Assembly: GCA_016235915.1 (NCBI GenBank)
Contig: JACRIC010000009.1
Coordinates: 1-6,922 of the forward strand
Direction of reading: 5' to 3'
Origin: Candidatus Peregrinibacteria bacterium
GTDB taxonomy: Bacteria > Patescibacteriota > Gracilibacteria > UBA1369 > JACRIC01
DNA length: 6,922 nt
The first letter of the stretch is position 1. The number at the start of each line of letters is the position of its first letter. Shown here in pieces: positions 6,692 through 6,922 of this stretch. A program made the position numbers and the translations under genes. The notes under the pieces are model-generated. The model ran no database searches. It saw only the letters and a list, made by a program, of their open reading frames with translations, and had not been told where the DNA came from.

Positions 6692-6779
6692 GGTTTTTTA
6701 AAAAGGGCGGGGCTTTCCCTTAAGGACATTGCCGAGCACGCACGGAGCGAAGCGGAGTGCGTCCCCTCTTTTAAAAAGA
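6692..6779. repeat. Folded inverted-repeat element (possible REP/MITE-like or structured RNA)
   Basis: The left edge, T6-A5-GGGCGGGG (6694-6712), is a near reverse complement of the right edge CCCCTCTTTTAAAAAG (6763-6778): GGGG pairs with CCCC, and the A/T blocks pair with a few bulges and G-U pairs. Inside is a symmetrical hairpin, ACGCAC (6738-6743) with GTGCGT (6757-6762), whose apex GC-GAA-GC is separated by a GGA/GGA internal loop that could form sheared G-A pairs. Small dispersed palindromes of this shape are common between genes. Whether it is repeated elsewhere, or transcribed, cannot be told from one copy. Confidence 0.5.
6700..6721 (-). terminator. Weak intrinsic-terminator-like hairpin, minus strand
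   Basis: On the minus strand AAGGG (6721-6717) pairs with CCCTT (6707-6703) across a 9-nt loop and continues into three more T residues, making a run of five. It could end a transcript entering from beyond the right edge and insulate the GGDEF promoter. The stem is short, and the same bases also take part in the larger inverted repeat, so this is tentative. Confidence 0.27.
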
Positions 6780-6853
6780 AGAAAAGAGACACTCGCTACC
6801 GCGCGCATTATCAGACTGACTCACCATTTCCCCGTGCTTTTCTTCCCCGTTTA

Positions 6854-6862
6854 TGCTATCTT
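6854..6862 (+). promoter_or_regulatory. Candidate extended -10, outward facing
   Basis: TGCTATCTT carries the TG-n extension and a 4-of-6 match to TATAAT. It has the same TG-n layout as the promoters at 887-895 and 6638-6646. No good -35 is visible. It would serve a gene beyond the right edge; without that gene the call stays weak. Confidence 0.3.
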
Positions 6863-6922
6863 CTCTCTGGTTAAAATTCCAAATCGCGCAGAAACTAGAG
6901 AACATTTTACATAAATTATTAA

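Larger units (their letters stand above)
6601..6922. other. Non-coding right end
   Basis: No convincing protein gene lies here. It contains the GGDEF promoter, a cluster of inverted repeats, and a pyrimidine-rich stretch from about 6820 to 6870. A plus-strand frame from a TTG at 6729 (61 codons) runs through the hairpins and has no domain-like features. A minus-strand frame is open from the right edge to a TAA near 6772, about 48 codons, and cannot be distinguished from chance. No tRNA cloverleaf was seen. Confidence 0.6.

Noticed and set aside
6780..6835. tRNA-like stretch
   Set aside because: Neither strand gives an acceptor stem, a TTC-arm motif or a consistent cloverleaf.
6729..6914. 61-codon plus-strand frame starting at TTG
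   Set aside because: It begins inside the hairpin cluster, has no ribosome site or domain, and its codons are simply the repeat sequence.
6772..6920. Minus-strand frame open from the right edge, possible C-terminus of another gene
   Set aside because: About 48 codons is too short to separate from chance, and the translated composition shows no motif.

Overview
The window looks like a piece of a bacterial chromosome from an uncultured lineage. My best guess is a Candidate Phyla Radiation (Patescibacteria) genome of the Peregrinibacteria/Peribacteria type. The grounds are a lone VirB4/TraC-like ATPase with no other conjugation genes beside it, AT-leaning sequence with A/T-rich leaders, starts without clear Shine-Dalgarno sequences, strong extended -10 promoters, and a secreted S41 protease carrying SLH repeats. 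This is inference from gene content and style, not a phylogenetic placement. All visible genes read through intact domains in the standard code. The VirB4-like gene ends in TGA, which argues mildly against the TGA=Gly code of Gracilibacteria/Absconditabacteria.

Left part (1-975): a minus-strand gene runs off the left edge. It encodes a single-pass membrane protein with a FecR-like extracytoplasmic domain. Its promoter (TG-n-TATAAT) sits back to back with a plus-strand promoter in a 117-bp divergent intergenic region.

Centre-left (976-3228): a two-gene plus-strand unit. The first gene encodes a secreted C-terminal processing protease (S41) made of signal peptide, three SLH-like repeats, PDZ and a catalytic domain with an intact Ser/Lys/Gln site. 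The second, 6 bp downstream, encodes a small, very basic, probably cytosolic HExxH metallopeptidase-like protein. A 32-bp gap separates this unit from the convergent genes to its right.

Centre-right (3261-6600): a two-gene minus-strand unit driven by a near-consensus promoter (TTGAGA, 17 bp, TGCTATAAT). The promoter-proximal gene is a GGDEF diguanylate cyclase with an unrecognised, cysteine-containing N-terminal region. About 40 bp behind it lies the VirB4/TraC-like ATPase. The arrangement suggests, but does not prove, that c-di-GMP synthesis is expressed together with a type IV secretion or pilus-like ATPase.

Right end (6601-6922): no convincing protein gene. It holds the GGDEF promoter, a compact cluster of inverted repeats (about 6692-6779) that could be a dispersed palindromic element, a terminator or a structured RNA, and a weak outward-facing promoter candidate. 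No rRNA, tRNA, CRISPR array, transposase or integrase was seen. I did not find clear evidence of a wholly new system. The most original points are the cysteine-containing GGDEF protein paired with VirB4, the SLH-S41 protease coupled to an HExxH protein, and the folded element at the right end.
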